Source: Planctomycetota bacterium
GTDB taxonomy: Bacteria; Planctomycetota; Phycisphaerae; UBA1845; PWPN01
Length of the DNA: 64,000 nt
Reading direction: 5' to 3'
Assembly (NCBI GenBank): GCA_022711465.1
Contig: JAKLEZ010000003.1
Coordinates: forward strand, 186,001 to 250,000
The notes under the pieces were generated by a model, which saw nothing but the letters and a program-made list of their open reading frames with translations, ran no database searches and was not told where the DNA came from. Numbering within the stretch: the first letter of the stretch is position 1; each line of letters opens with the position of its first letter. This document shows, piece by piece, positions 17,552-25,249 of the stretch. The position numbers were made by a program, and so were the translations under genes.

Positions 17552-17947
17552 ATGAAGATCCTGTTGGTTGATGATTCGCGGACGATCCGGAATATTCAGA
17601 AGAACGTCTTGGCCCAACTCGGCTTCAAAGACGTGGTCGAGGCGGCCGATGGAGTCGAGGCTCTCAAGATGATCGGTGAGAGCAAACCCGATATGGCCTT
17701 GGTGGACTGGAACATGCCCAACATGGACGGCATCACCCTGGTTCGCAAGATCCGCGAGACCGACAAGCAGATGCCGCTCATCATGGTCACCACCGAAGCG
17801 GAGAAGCGGCGGGTCATCGAGGCCATCCAGGCCGGGGTGAACAACTACGTGGTCAAACCCTTCACCGCAGAAACACTCGGCGAGAAGATCAACGCCACCC
17901 TGGCCAAGGCCGGCATGGCCCCGACCGCCGCAGCGGCTCCAGGCTGA
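17552..17947 (+). CDS. CheY-like single-domain response regulator
   Basis: A 131-residue receiver domain. The acidic pair Asp7-Asp8 (LLVDDSR), the phosphoacceptor Asp52 (VDWNM), Thr80/Thr81 (MVTTEA) and Lys102 (VKPF) are all present. A GGAG lies a few bases before the ATG. With CheX as the likely phosphatase, it may control a motor or a cytoplasmic target; no kinase lies adjacent. The last nine residues are Ala/Pro-rich like the tail of CheX. Confidence 0.9.
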   Translation: MKILLVDDSRTIRNIQKNVLAQLGFKDVVEAADGVEALKMIGESKPDMALVDWNMPNMDGITLVRKIRETDKQMPLIMVTTEAEKRRVIEAIQAGVNNYVVKPFTAETLGEKINATLAKAGMAPTAAAAPG

Positions 17948-17982
17948 TCCCCGGACCAAGCCCACTCCAAGACTCAATGTGG

Positions 17983-18024
17983 CATGCCCGCACGCCGTCC
18001 GCGAAACGGAGACGTGCGGGCATG
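17983..18024 (+). terminator. Strong hairpin after the cheX-cheY unit
   Basis: Perfect 12-base arms CATGCCCGCACG (17983-17994) and CGTGCGGGCATG (18013-18024) enclose an inner CCGT/ACGG stem. The hairpin starts 36 bases after the cheY stop. No T tract follows, only a pyrimidine-rich TCTCTCT, so it may be a terminator of GC-rich type or an mRNA-stabilising end. Confidence 0.5.
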
Positions 18025-18106
18025 TCTCTCTGGAACACGACCACGCCCCCCCTGCCCGACAGCCATCCCCGCATCCGCCTCACGAAATCCGGCATAAAGC
18101 AAAAAC

Positions 18107-18511
18107 CTATTTCCTGTCCAAAAAGGACAGGCGGACGACAACCTCGCCGTTGGCAGGCGGCATGGGCAGAGCGGCCAGCTCGCTCAGCGTAACAAAGCGA
18201 ACCGCATCGACCGCCGGACTGCACACCGCAGGCATGCCTTCCACGACTTGACAATGAACCAGGTGAAGGACCACCCTCTGTCCGTCATGCTCCGTCGCTA
18301 CCTGCCCGACATCCCCCACCGCAACAACCCTCAGCCCGGTCTCCTCCCGCACCTCCCGAACCGCCGCCTCCGCCGGCGTTTCCGCTCCCTCAACCTTCCC
18401 GCCAGGGAACTCCCAATGACCGGCGAAAACCCGTCCTGGGGCGCGTCGGCTAACCAGCCAGGAGCCTTGGCACCCCACCAAGGCGAGCGAAACCTGGATG
18501 TCCCGAGGCAT
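18107..18511 (-). CDS. mutT: MutT-type Nudix hydrolase (8-oxo-dGTP diphosphatase-like)
   Basis: A 134-residue protein that starts after an excellent AGGAGGT. The complete Nudix box runs over residues 37-59: Gly-Gly-Lys-Val-Glu-Gly at its start, REVREETGL at its end. WEFPGGK before it and the short length fit MutT, which removes oxidised nucleotides from the pool. The C-terminus ([17 protein letters not shown]) is also MutT-like. A frame extending upstream is rejected because it is low in coding character. A TATATT on the minus strand near 18611-18616 may be its -10 box. Confidence 0.88.
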   Translation of the reverse strand: MPRDIQVSLALVGCQGSWLVSRRAPGRVFAGHWEFPGGKVEGAETPAEAAVREVREETGLRVVAVGDVGQVATEHDGQRVVLHLVHCQVVEGMPAVCSPAVDAVRFVTLSELAALPMPPANGEVVVRLSFLDRK

Positions 18512-18790
18512 GCCAACACCTCCTGAGCCCCCGAGAGCTCGGCCGGCAGGACACGCCCCCGGCAGCTCCCATCCAACCCACTCCGGCCAGATGCAGATAC
18601 CCAACAACGGGTAATATAGCCCGATCAGCTTTTTGCAGATTTTGTCAGATTCTTTTCCGAAGAGCAACCTCCTACGCCAGCGGCACTTGCGTCGCGGGCT
18701 CGGAAAGGGCCAACTCGCGATCTTCATAACTCTTTTAATAGCATGATGTTAGCGCATTCATGATCCGTGGCCGTTTCGCCGATGGATTGG

Positions 18791-18820
18791 TTGACATGGC
18801 GGCGAAAATCGTGCTATATT
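18791..18820 (+). promoter_or_regulatory. Consensus sigma-70 promoter (TTGACA - 18 bp - TATATT)
   Basis: A perfect -35 TTGACA (18791-18796) and TATATT (18815-18820) are separated by 18 bases. No gene starts within 270 bases, but a terminator lies 50-90 bases downstream, so this promoter most likely drives a small RNA. Confidence 0.65.
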
Positions 18821-18826
18821 CGCCCC

Positions 18827-18913
18827 CAGAGCAATAACGCTCCCGATTCTCGGCTGTCTTAGCCGTGGCGCACTTCCGGGATGGGACATCAGTCCTGGCC
18901 CGGAAGTTTTTTG
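18827..18913 (+). ncRNA. Candidate small RNA of about 87 nt with own promoter and terminator
   Basis: Transcription from the promoter at 18791-18820 should start near 18827. The product folds into three hairpins: GAGC/GCTC (18829-18842), CGGCT/AGCCG (18851-18865) and a long terminator stem, ACTTCCGGG (18872-18880) with CCCGGAAGT (18899-18907), containing an inner GGAC/GTCC. Six T residues follow (18907-18912). No start codon with a ribosome site lies inside. The next gene, at 19098, has its own -10-like box, so this looks like a separate transcript rather than its leader. I cannot match it to a known RNA family. Confidence 0.55.
18872..18912 (+). terminator. Rho-independent terminator of the candidate small RNA
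   Basis: Nine-base arms ACTTCCGGG and CCCGGAAGT, with an inner 4-bp stem, are followed directly by T6. This is the clearest intrinsic terminator in the window. Confidence 0.75.
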
Positions 18914-19097
18914 CGCCCCGCACCTCTGATCGTTCATCTTCCATGGCTTCAGCATTCATCATCTCGAGGATCGTCGCACGAGCTTCGCGTTGCCATCGCC
19001 GACTCGTCCTCATGTGCCTGTGCGGTCCGCACCACGCGAAACCGACCGACATCCGCCGCTGTTGTGATCGGCAGGCGATGCGGCCATACTGTGGACC

Positions 19098-20195
19098 ATG
19101 AAAGTACCACTCCTTGACCTTGCGGCTCAGTATCGATCGGTCGAATCCGAGGTCCGCGCCGCCGTCATCCGCGTGCTCGACGCACAGCAGTACATCCTCG
19201 GCCCCGATGTGGCCGCTCTGGAAGCCGAACTGGCCGCGCTCACCGGCGTCCCTCACGGTATCGGCGTCAGCAGTGGCACCGACGCCATCCTCGCCTCACT
19301 CATGGCCCTTGGTATCGGACCGGGCGACGAAGTCATTGTTCCGACCTTTACTTTCTTCGCCACCGCCGGTTGCGTCAGCCGTACCGGCGCCAAACCCGTA
19401 TTCGTCGACATCTTGCCGGACACGTTCAACATCGATCCGGAAGCCATCGAGGCGGCCGTCACGCCGCAGACCAAGGCGATTATCCCCGTCCATCTGTTTG
19501 GCCAATGCGCGGACATGGACCGCATCATGGAGATCGGTAATCGTCATGGTCTCTATGTGATTGAAGACAATGCCCAGGCAATCGCGGCCACCTACAAGGA
19601 CAGGTCGGCCTGTAGTTTCGGGATCGTCGGCACGCTCTCGTTCTATCCGACCAAGAATCTGTCGGCCGCCGGCGAAGGGGGCATGATCCTCACCCGCGAT
19701 GAGGCTCTGGCCCAGAAACTGCGGTTCATCCGTGATCACGGCCAGAATCCGCGCTACTACTACCACTTCATCGGCGGCAACTTCCGACTGGGTGGGATTC
19801 AAGGTGCGGTCCTTCGGGTCAAACTCAAACGGCTGGCCGACTGGACGGCCGCCCGCCGCCAGCGCGCCGCGCGCTACGACGTCGGCCTCCGGGGTTCGTC
19901 GGTCCAGACCCCCGCAGTCCTGCCTTGCTGCGAGCATGTCTACCACCAGTACACCATTCGTTCGCCGCGCCGGGACGCGCTGCAGAAGTACCTGACCGAC
20001 GCAGGGATCGGATCGGGCATCTACTATCCGCTGCCGCTCCACCTCCAGCCGTGCTTCAGGGACCTGGGCTACAAGGAAGGTGCCTGCCCCGTGGCCGAGA
20101 AAGCCGCCAAGGAAGTCCTGTCGCTCCCGATCTCCCCCGAAATGACCGAGGACCAGCAAGACGACGTGATCCAGACCATCCGACAATTCAAGTAG
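19098..20195 (+). CDS. DegT/DnrJ/EryC1/StrS aminotransferase
   Basis: A 365-residue PLP enzyme. The active-site Lys186 lies in FYPTKNLSAAGEGGM, and the family motifs GVSSGTDA, FFATAGCV, HLFGQCADMD, VIEDNAQA and FIGGNFRLGGIQGA are all present. These enzymes transfer an amino group, usually from glutamate, to a keto sugar nucleotide for O-antigen, capsule or antibiotic sugar synthesis. No ribosome site is seen; CATACT (19085-19090) lies seven bases before the ATG, another possible leaderless start. It is convergent with the PCMT gene. Confidence 0.9.
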   Translation: MKVPLLDLAAQYRSVESEVRAAVIRVLDAQQYILGPDVAALEAELAALTGVPHGIGVSSGTDAILASLMALGIGPGDEVIVPTFTFFATAGCVSRTGAKPVFVDILPDTFNIDPEAIEAAVTPQTKAIIPVHLFGQCADMDRIMEIGNRHGLYVIEDNAQAIAATYKDRSACSFGIVGTLSFYPTKNLSAAGEGGMILTRDEALAQKLRFIRDHGQNPRYYYHFIGGNFRLGGIQGAVLRVKLKRLADWTAARRQRAARYDVGLRGSSVQTPAVLPCCEHVYHQYTIRSPRRDALQKYLTDAGIGSGIYYPLPLHLQPCFRDLGYKEGACPVAEKAAKEVLSLPISPEMTEDQQDDVIQTIRQFK

Positions 20196-20295
20196 GCCGC
20201 CTCAGGGGCAAGCAGCGATCCGTCTGATCTCGGAGCCGCGGTTCCGGGTGACGGCCTGCGCCCGACATGCCACCCGTCCCGGATGACTCGGCACT

Positions 20296-20946
20296 TCACT
20301 GGCTCCACGCCTCCCGGCCAATCAGCTTCACAAACCGGCACAGAAAACGCGGCGTCTCCTCGATGCGGCCGGCCGAGCATTGAACGATGGTGAGAGTCTG
20401 CTCACCTTCCTGGCCGACGGGAATGACCATCCGTCCCCCCTCCGCGAGCTGCTCGATCAGCGATTTCGGCACATCCGGGGCGGCCGCTGTGACCATGATG
20501 CGATCGAAGGGGGCCATTTCCGGCCAACCCAGACTCCCGTCCCCGGTTCGATAGACGACGTTTCCGATGTCCAGCGAATCCAGCAGGGTCTGAGCCTGCT
20601 GCCGGAGAAGCGGGAGGCGCTCGACGGTGTACACTTCGCGAGCCAGTCGTGCCAGGATCGCGGTCTGGTAGCCCGAGCCAGTGCCGATTTCCAGAACGCG
20701 GTGTTCCGGCTCGACGTCGAGGTACTCGGTCATGACCGCGACCATGAAGGGCTGAGAGACCGTCTGGCCGCATTCCAGGGGCACCGCACGATCGCTGAAC
20801 GCTCCATGCTGCTCCGCGGCCGGGATGAACCGCTCCCGTGGTATCTCGGCCATGAGTCGGAGCACCCGCTCATCCACAACGCCGCGGGCCCGGATCTGCT
20901 CCTCGACCATTCGCTGACGGGCTTCAAGACAAGGATCGGTGACCAT
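20296..20946 (-). CDS. pcm: Protein-L-isoaspartate O-methyltransferase
   Basis: A 216-residue protein. It shows the PCMT motifs: an N-terminal RMVEEQIRARGVVD, VPLECGQTVSQPFMVAVMTEYL before the SAM site, LEIGTGSGYQTAILARLA as motif I, and GGRMVIPVG near the C-terminus. The enzyme methylates damaged isoaspartyl residues to start protein repair. The ATG at 20946 fits the family length; an in-frame ATG at 20976 adds ten residues and cannot be ruled out. It is divergent from rlmN. Confidence 0.92.
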   Translation of the reverse strand: MVTDPCLEARQRMVEEQIRARGVVDERVLRLMAEIPRERFIPAAEQHGAFSDRAVPLECGQTVSQPFMVAVMTEYLDVEPEHRVLEIGTGSGYQTAILARLAREVYTVERLPLLRQQAQTLLDSLDIGNVVYRTGDGSLGWPEMAPFDRIMVTAAAPDVPKSLIEQLAEGGRMVIPVGQEGEQTLTIVQCSAGRIEETPRFLCRFVKLIGREAWSQ

Positions 20947-21048
20947 CGCGGACCTGCTTCCTGGCACGACCTGCATCTTATCGCCGTCGGTTTAGGTATG
21001 TCCATTCCTCGCCCCCGCGGGTGTGTCGCACCCTGGTCACGACGACCG

Positions 21049-21054
21049 TACAAT
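21049..21054 (+). promoter_or_regulatory. -10 box (TACAAT) six bases before rlmN
   Basis: TACAAT ends six bases before the rlmN ATG and no Shine-Dalgarno is present, which again predicts a leaderless mRNA. Confidence 0.45.
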
Positions 21055-21060
21055 GAGACC

Positions 21061-22161
21061 ATGAACAACCCCGCACGCCGACATCTCCTGGAGACGACCC
21101 TGGACGATCTCGGTCGATACTGTGCCCAGAGCGAACTGCCCGCCTACCGGCCTCGGCAGGTGCTGGACTGGGTCTATAAACAGGGCGCGGCCGATTTCGA
21201 GACCATGACCAACCTGCCTAGAAGGCTGCGCGAACAACTGGCCAAGGACTGGGTGATCCATACCGCAACCGAGGCCAGGCGGCAGGTGGCCTCCGACGGC
21301 ACCACCAAGCTGCTGTTGGCATGGCCAGACGGGGCAACCAGCGAGTGCGTCCTGATCCCGGACCACAAGCGGCGCACGGCGTGCATCTCCAGCCAGGTGG
21401 GATGTCCGGTCGGGTGCGCGTTCTGCGCCAGCGGACTGAACGGCCTGCAGCGCAACCTGACCGCCGGACAGATCGTCGAACAGGCCATGCGAGTCCGCCA
21501 GCTGTGTGCGGCCGACCCGGCGACTCCCGAACGGCTGGGTAACATCGTACTCATGGGCCTCGGCGAACCGCTGGCCAACTACGACGCGGTGCTCCAGGCG
21601 GTGTCGATCATCAACGCTGAATGGGGTATGGGCATCGGAGCGCGGAGCATCACCCTCAGCACCGTCGGCCTGCCCACCCGGATCCGCCAGCTGGCCGGCG
21701 AGGGGCTGCAGGTCAATCTGGCCGTCTCCCTTCATGCTCCCACCGATGAGCTGCGGCAGGAGTTGATCCCATGGGCCCGCAACGTCTCTATCGCCGAGTT
21801 GACCGATGCGGTCCGCAACTTCTTCGAACGGACACACCGCGAAGTCACCCTCGAGTACATCCTGCTCGGCGGCGTAAACGACACCCTCGAACACGCCAGT
21901 CAACTGGTCACCATCTGCCGGCGGATGCGATGCAACGTCAATCTGATCCGGTACAACCCGGTGCCGGGCCTGCCCTTCGAGCGACCCACATCCCAGACCA
22001 CGCACGCTTTCGTCGATCGGCTCCGCGAACGCGGCGTCAATGCCCACGTAAGAAAAAGTCGCGGCCTGGACATCGACGCGGCCTGCGGACAGCTTCGCCG
22101 GACCACCGGCAAGCCGGTCACAGCTGACCTTGTTCCGGGTCCCAGCCAGCCCACTCCCTAG
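21061..22161 (+). CDS. rlmN: Dual-specificity RNA methyltransferase RlmN
   Basis: A 366-residue radical SAM enzyme that methylates C2 of adenosine in 23S rRNA (A2503) and some tRNAs. The radical SAM cluster motif is CPVGCAFCASG. The preceding SSQVGC, GLGEPLANYD, SLHAPTDELR, EYILLGGVND and VNLIRYNPVPG are family hallmarks, and Cys near the C-terminus (DIDAACGQL) fits the RlmN methyl-carrying cysteine. The length is normal for the family. The C-terminal 17 residues are an unconserved Pro-rich tail. Confidence 0.95.
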   Translation: MNNPARRHLLETTLDDLGRYCAQSELPAYRPRQVLDWVYKQGAADFETMTNLPRRLREQLAKDWVIHTATEARRQVASDGTTKLLLAWPDGATSECVLIPDHKRRTACISSQVGCPVGCAFCASGLNGLQRNLTAGQIVEQAMRVRQLCAADPATPERLGNIVLMGLGEPLANYDAVLQAVSIINAEWGMGIGARSITLSTVGLPTRIRQLAGEGLQVNLAVSLHAPTDELRQELIPWARNVSIAELTDAVRNFFERTHREVTLEYILLGGVNDTLEHASQLVTICRRMRCNVNLIRYNPVPGLPFERPTSQTTHAFVDRLRERGVNAHVRKSRGLDIDAACGQLRRTTGKPVTADLVPGPSQPTP

Positions 22162-22384
22162 TCGCCCTCCGATTCCGACCCCGAGGCAGCCACGCCGACA
22201 TCAACCGTGATCCCGAAACCGCAGATGACAGCCCCCATGAAGGACCAAACCGGCGATCTCGAGTCGTTCCGACAGCGCGTCCGACGGGCAGCGCCCGCGG
22301 CAGAGGCGGGACGACGGCTTACTCGTGCCTCCCTCAGTTGAGCGGCACCCGTCGCTCGGATTCCCCATGGCATCGCGGAGTCAC

Positions 22385-22390
22385 TATACT
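22385..22390 (+). promoter_or_regulatory. -10 box (TATACT) six bases before the DUF4091 gene
   Basis: TATACT ends six bases before the ATG at 22397. A GGAG at 22376-22379 is too far away to act as a Shine-Dalgarno site. A leaderless start is predicted. Confidence 0.45.
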
Positions 22391-22396
22391 CCCGCC

Positions 22397-25222
22397 ATGC
22401 ACCGAGCAGGATCCGCCCGTGCCTGTCGCGTCGTTCTGTTGACGAGCATTCTCTCCAACCAGATCGTTTTCGGTAACCCGGGCCCGCTGGAGAGCGACGC
22501 GGGACATGTCATCACCATCCCGCAGGTGGCGTCTTCATCCGTGGGTGCCGATTTGAGTCGCCCGCCGTGGACACAAGCGGCCGTCGTCACCGGTTTCACA
22601 AGGCTGGGGGAACACCGGTTGGCGACCGAGCAGACCTGGGTGTACCTCGCCTACGACGCCGAGGCCCTGCGGGTGGCGTTCCGATGCGAGGGACGAAGCG
22701 GGGCCCAGTTGAAGCAATCCGCTAGCCAGCCTGATGACAGGACCTGGCGCGATGACAGTATCGAACTGCTGCTCGACCCTTGGCACTCGCACCAGCGATT
22801 CATCCACTTCGCGGTGAATTCGGCCGGCGTGGTCTATGACGCGTGGGAGCGCCGGCGAGAGTGGAACGGCCGCGCGGAGGCCCAGACCGCGTCCGACGAC
22901 CAGGGATGGACACTGGCCATGAGCATCTCGTTTGCCGAGCTGCGGCGGTCCATGCCCGTGGAGGGAGACGCCTGGGCGGTCCAATTCTGCCACAGCAGTT
23001 CGCGGCCGGAGCGGAGCACCTGGGCACCGACGCGGGGCAGCTACCAGACACCCGAGGCGTTCGGGCACATCGTCTTCGGGGGACAGAGAGCGGCCGTGGC
23101 TCGGTTCCGGAAGGTCGATCCGGTGACGATGGGTGAGAACCGGCTGATGCTGGATCCGCGCGGAGACCTGCGCTTCCTGGCCGAGGAGAAAAAGAACGGC
23201 GAGACCAGCGGCCGGGCAATCACACGCCGACAGGAAGGAACCGTCGGGGCGGACGGCAGTGTGTCCTTTGCCCTGCATGACGATCGAATCCGCAAGATCG
23301 ACTTGCGCCTGATCGATGCGACCGGCACCGCCTTGGCCCGGTGCTGGTACCCGATGACCTCGCCGGAAGTGGCCGCCAGAGTGCCGATCCTGCGAAAGCG
23401 GTGCAACGAGACCAGAGCCGGCCTCAGCCAACTCCCCAGCCTCACGCGCCACCCGCTCAGCGAGGTGCTGGTAGAGGCCGAGCGGCCGCTCAATGAGGCC
23501 GAGCGCATCATCGGGGATCCAAGCCTGCATGGCGGCAAGAACTGGGAGCGGCTCCAAAGGCTGGTCACCGACCTGGCCCTGAAGCTGGACCAGCCCTGGT
23601 CATACGCTCGAACACGGGCCGTGATCCCGAAGGCCGGCTTCGCCGTTGGGCTGGCCAGCCCGATGGAAAAGGTCAGGATCAGAGACTTGCCCTTCGAGGG
23701 GACCATCGACAGCCACTATGACCTGTCACTGGCCCGCAACGAGCATGAAGGGTTCCAGGTGATCGTGATCCCGGTGCTCTCAGCGCTCCGCAAGGCATCG
23801 GTGGCCGTGTCGCCGCTCAAGTCCGCGAGCCGCGCCGGCGATTGTGCGGGCATCACAGTGAGCGTGGCCCTGGTCGGTCACGTCGATGTGGCCGACCAGG
23901 TGCGCTACGACGCGGACTACCACGGCTGGTGGCCGGACCCGCTGCTGGACTTCCAGACCGCCTGTGACGCCCGGCCCGGCGAGCACGTCGCCTTCTGGAT
24001 CGACGTCGCCACGTCGGCGCAGACGCCGGCTGGCGACTATCAGGGCACGGTGACGGTCAAGGCCGACGGGCAGGACCCGATCGAACTGCAACTGAACGTC
24101 CACGTCTGGGATTTCGAACTGCCCCGGCGCGGACACCTGCCCAACGCGTTCACCTACAACGAGCCCGTGACCCGGACGTTCTATCGCGGAACCTGGAACG
24201 ATGAGCTGGCTCGCAAGTACCACGACCTGATTCTCGATCACGGTCTGAACATCGATCATCTCTACCGCGGCGACGCCCCGGACATCGAGGTCGTGAAATA
24301 CGGCGTGTCCAGGGGCATGAACGCATTCAACGTCGGCAGCGAGTTTCGGCACGATCAGCCCAGAGACCCCGAGGGCCTCGCCCGATATGTCGAGAGGCTC
24401 AAGCAGGAGGGGCTGTTCGACTACGCCTACGTGTACGGCTTCGACGAGGTCCAGGCGGAGAAGTTCGCGGAGATGAAAGAGACCTTCGCCTTCGTGCATC
24501 GGCGATACCCGGGGCTGGAGACGATGACCACCGCCCAGGATCGCTCCTTTGGCGCCCGGACCGGGCTGCGCGAGGTGGTGGATATCTGGGTCCCGTTGAC
24601 CGATGCGTACGATCGCACCGAGGCCCGCCAGCTTCGAGCCGAGGGAAAGAAGATGTGGTGGTACATCTGCATTGTGCCATCCCACCCCTCCGCGAACTGG
24701 TTCATCGAGTATCCGGCTATCGAGTCGCGGCTGCTCACCGGCGCGATGAGCTACAAGTACGAGGTCGACGGCTTCCTCTACTACCTGATCAACGAATGGC
24801 AGCCGAACCGCCGGCCGATCGCCCGGGGGCCGTATACCGAATGGAACCCGGCCAGCTACAGCGAGAGGAAGGACCCCAACGACAGGGAGAAGATCACCGC
24901 CTACGCCAACGGTGACGGCAGCCTGATCTGCCCCGGCCCCGACGGACCCCTCTCGACCGTGCGGCTGGAGAACATCCGCGACGGGTTCGAGGACTACGAA
25001 TACCTGTACCGGCTCAAGGAGTTGATCGGGAAGATCGCCACATTGCCGGAGACCCCGCAGCGCAAGGCCTGGCTGGAGCGGGCAGGCCAACTGCTGGCCG
25101 TACCGGACAACGTGGTCCGCACCACGACGGACTACACGCACGACCCCACCCGGCTGGCGGCCTTCAGGGCGGCGGTGGCCAAGACCATCATCGAGGCAAC
25201 GAAGCCGGACGTCGGGCCATGA
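22397..25222 (+). CDS. Exported CBM9-like + DUF4091/GH123-type glycoside hydrolase
   Basis: A 941-residue protein with an N-terminal signal peptide (residues 1-28). Residues of about 50-240 form a CBM9/DOMON-type sandwich (WVYLAYDAEALRVAF, WRDDSIELLLDP). After a linker of about 200 residues, a beta-sandwich leads into a TIM barrel (about 570-860) matching DUF4091, part of the GH123 group. Known GH123 enzymes cleave N-acetyl-beta-galactosaminides by substrate-assisted catalysis with an adjacent Asp-Glu pair; YGFDEVQ places such a pair at Asp683-Glu684. Other conserved blocks are YKYEVDGFLYYLINEW and RLENIRDGFEDYEYL. The substrate is uncertain. It converges with the sulfatase-modifying-like gene with 27 bases between stops. 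Confidence 0.82.
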   Translation: MHRAGSARACRVVLLTSILSNQIVFGNPGPLESDAGHVITIPQVASSSVGADLSRPPWTQAAVVTGFTRLGEHRLATEQTWVYLAYDAEALRVAFRCEGRSGAQLKQSASQPDDRTWRDDSIELLLDPWHSHQRFIHFAVNSAGVVYDAWERRREWNGRAEAQTASDDQGWTLAMSISFAELRRSMPVEGDAWAVQFCHSSSRPERSTWAPTRGSYQTPEAFGHIVFGGQRAAVARFRKVDPVTMGENRLMLDPRGDLRFLAEEKKNGETSGRAITRRQEGTVGADGSVSFALHDDRIRKIDLRLIDATGTALARCWYPMTSPEVAARVPILRKRCNETRAGLSQLPSLTRHPLSEVLVEAERPLNEAERIIGDPSLHGGKNWERLQRLVTDLALKLDQPWSYARTRAVIPKAGFAVGLASPMEKVRIRDLPFEGTIDSHYDLSLARNEHEGFQVIVIPVLSALRKASVAVSPLKSASRAGDCAGITVSVALVGHVDVADQVRYDADYHGWWPDPLLDFQTACDARPGEHVAFWIDVATSAQTPAGDYQGTVTVKADGQDPIELQLNVHVWDFELPRRGHLPNAFTYNEPVTRTFYRGTWNDELARKYHDLILDHGLNIDHLYRGDAPDIEVVKYGVSRGMNAFNVGSEFRHDQPRDPEGLARYVERLKQEGLFDYAYVYGFDEVQAEKFAEMKETFAFVHRRYPGLETMTTAQDRSFGARTGLREVVDIWVPLTDAYDRTEARQLRAEGKKMWWYICIVPSHPSANWFIEYPAIESRLLTGAMSYKYEVDGFLYYLINEWQPNRRPIARGPYTEWNPASYSERKDPNDREKITAYANGDGSLICPGPDGPLSTVRLENIRDGFEDYEYLYRLKELIGKIATLPETPQRKAWLERAGQLLAVPDNVVRTTTDYTHDPTRLAAFRAAVAKTIIEATKPDVGP

Positions 25223-25249
25223 GCCCCAAGGGTACGACCCGCCGCCGGC

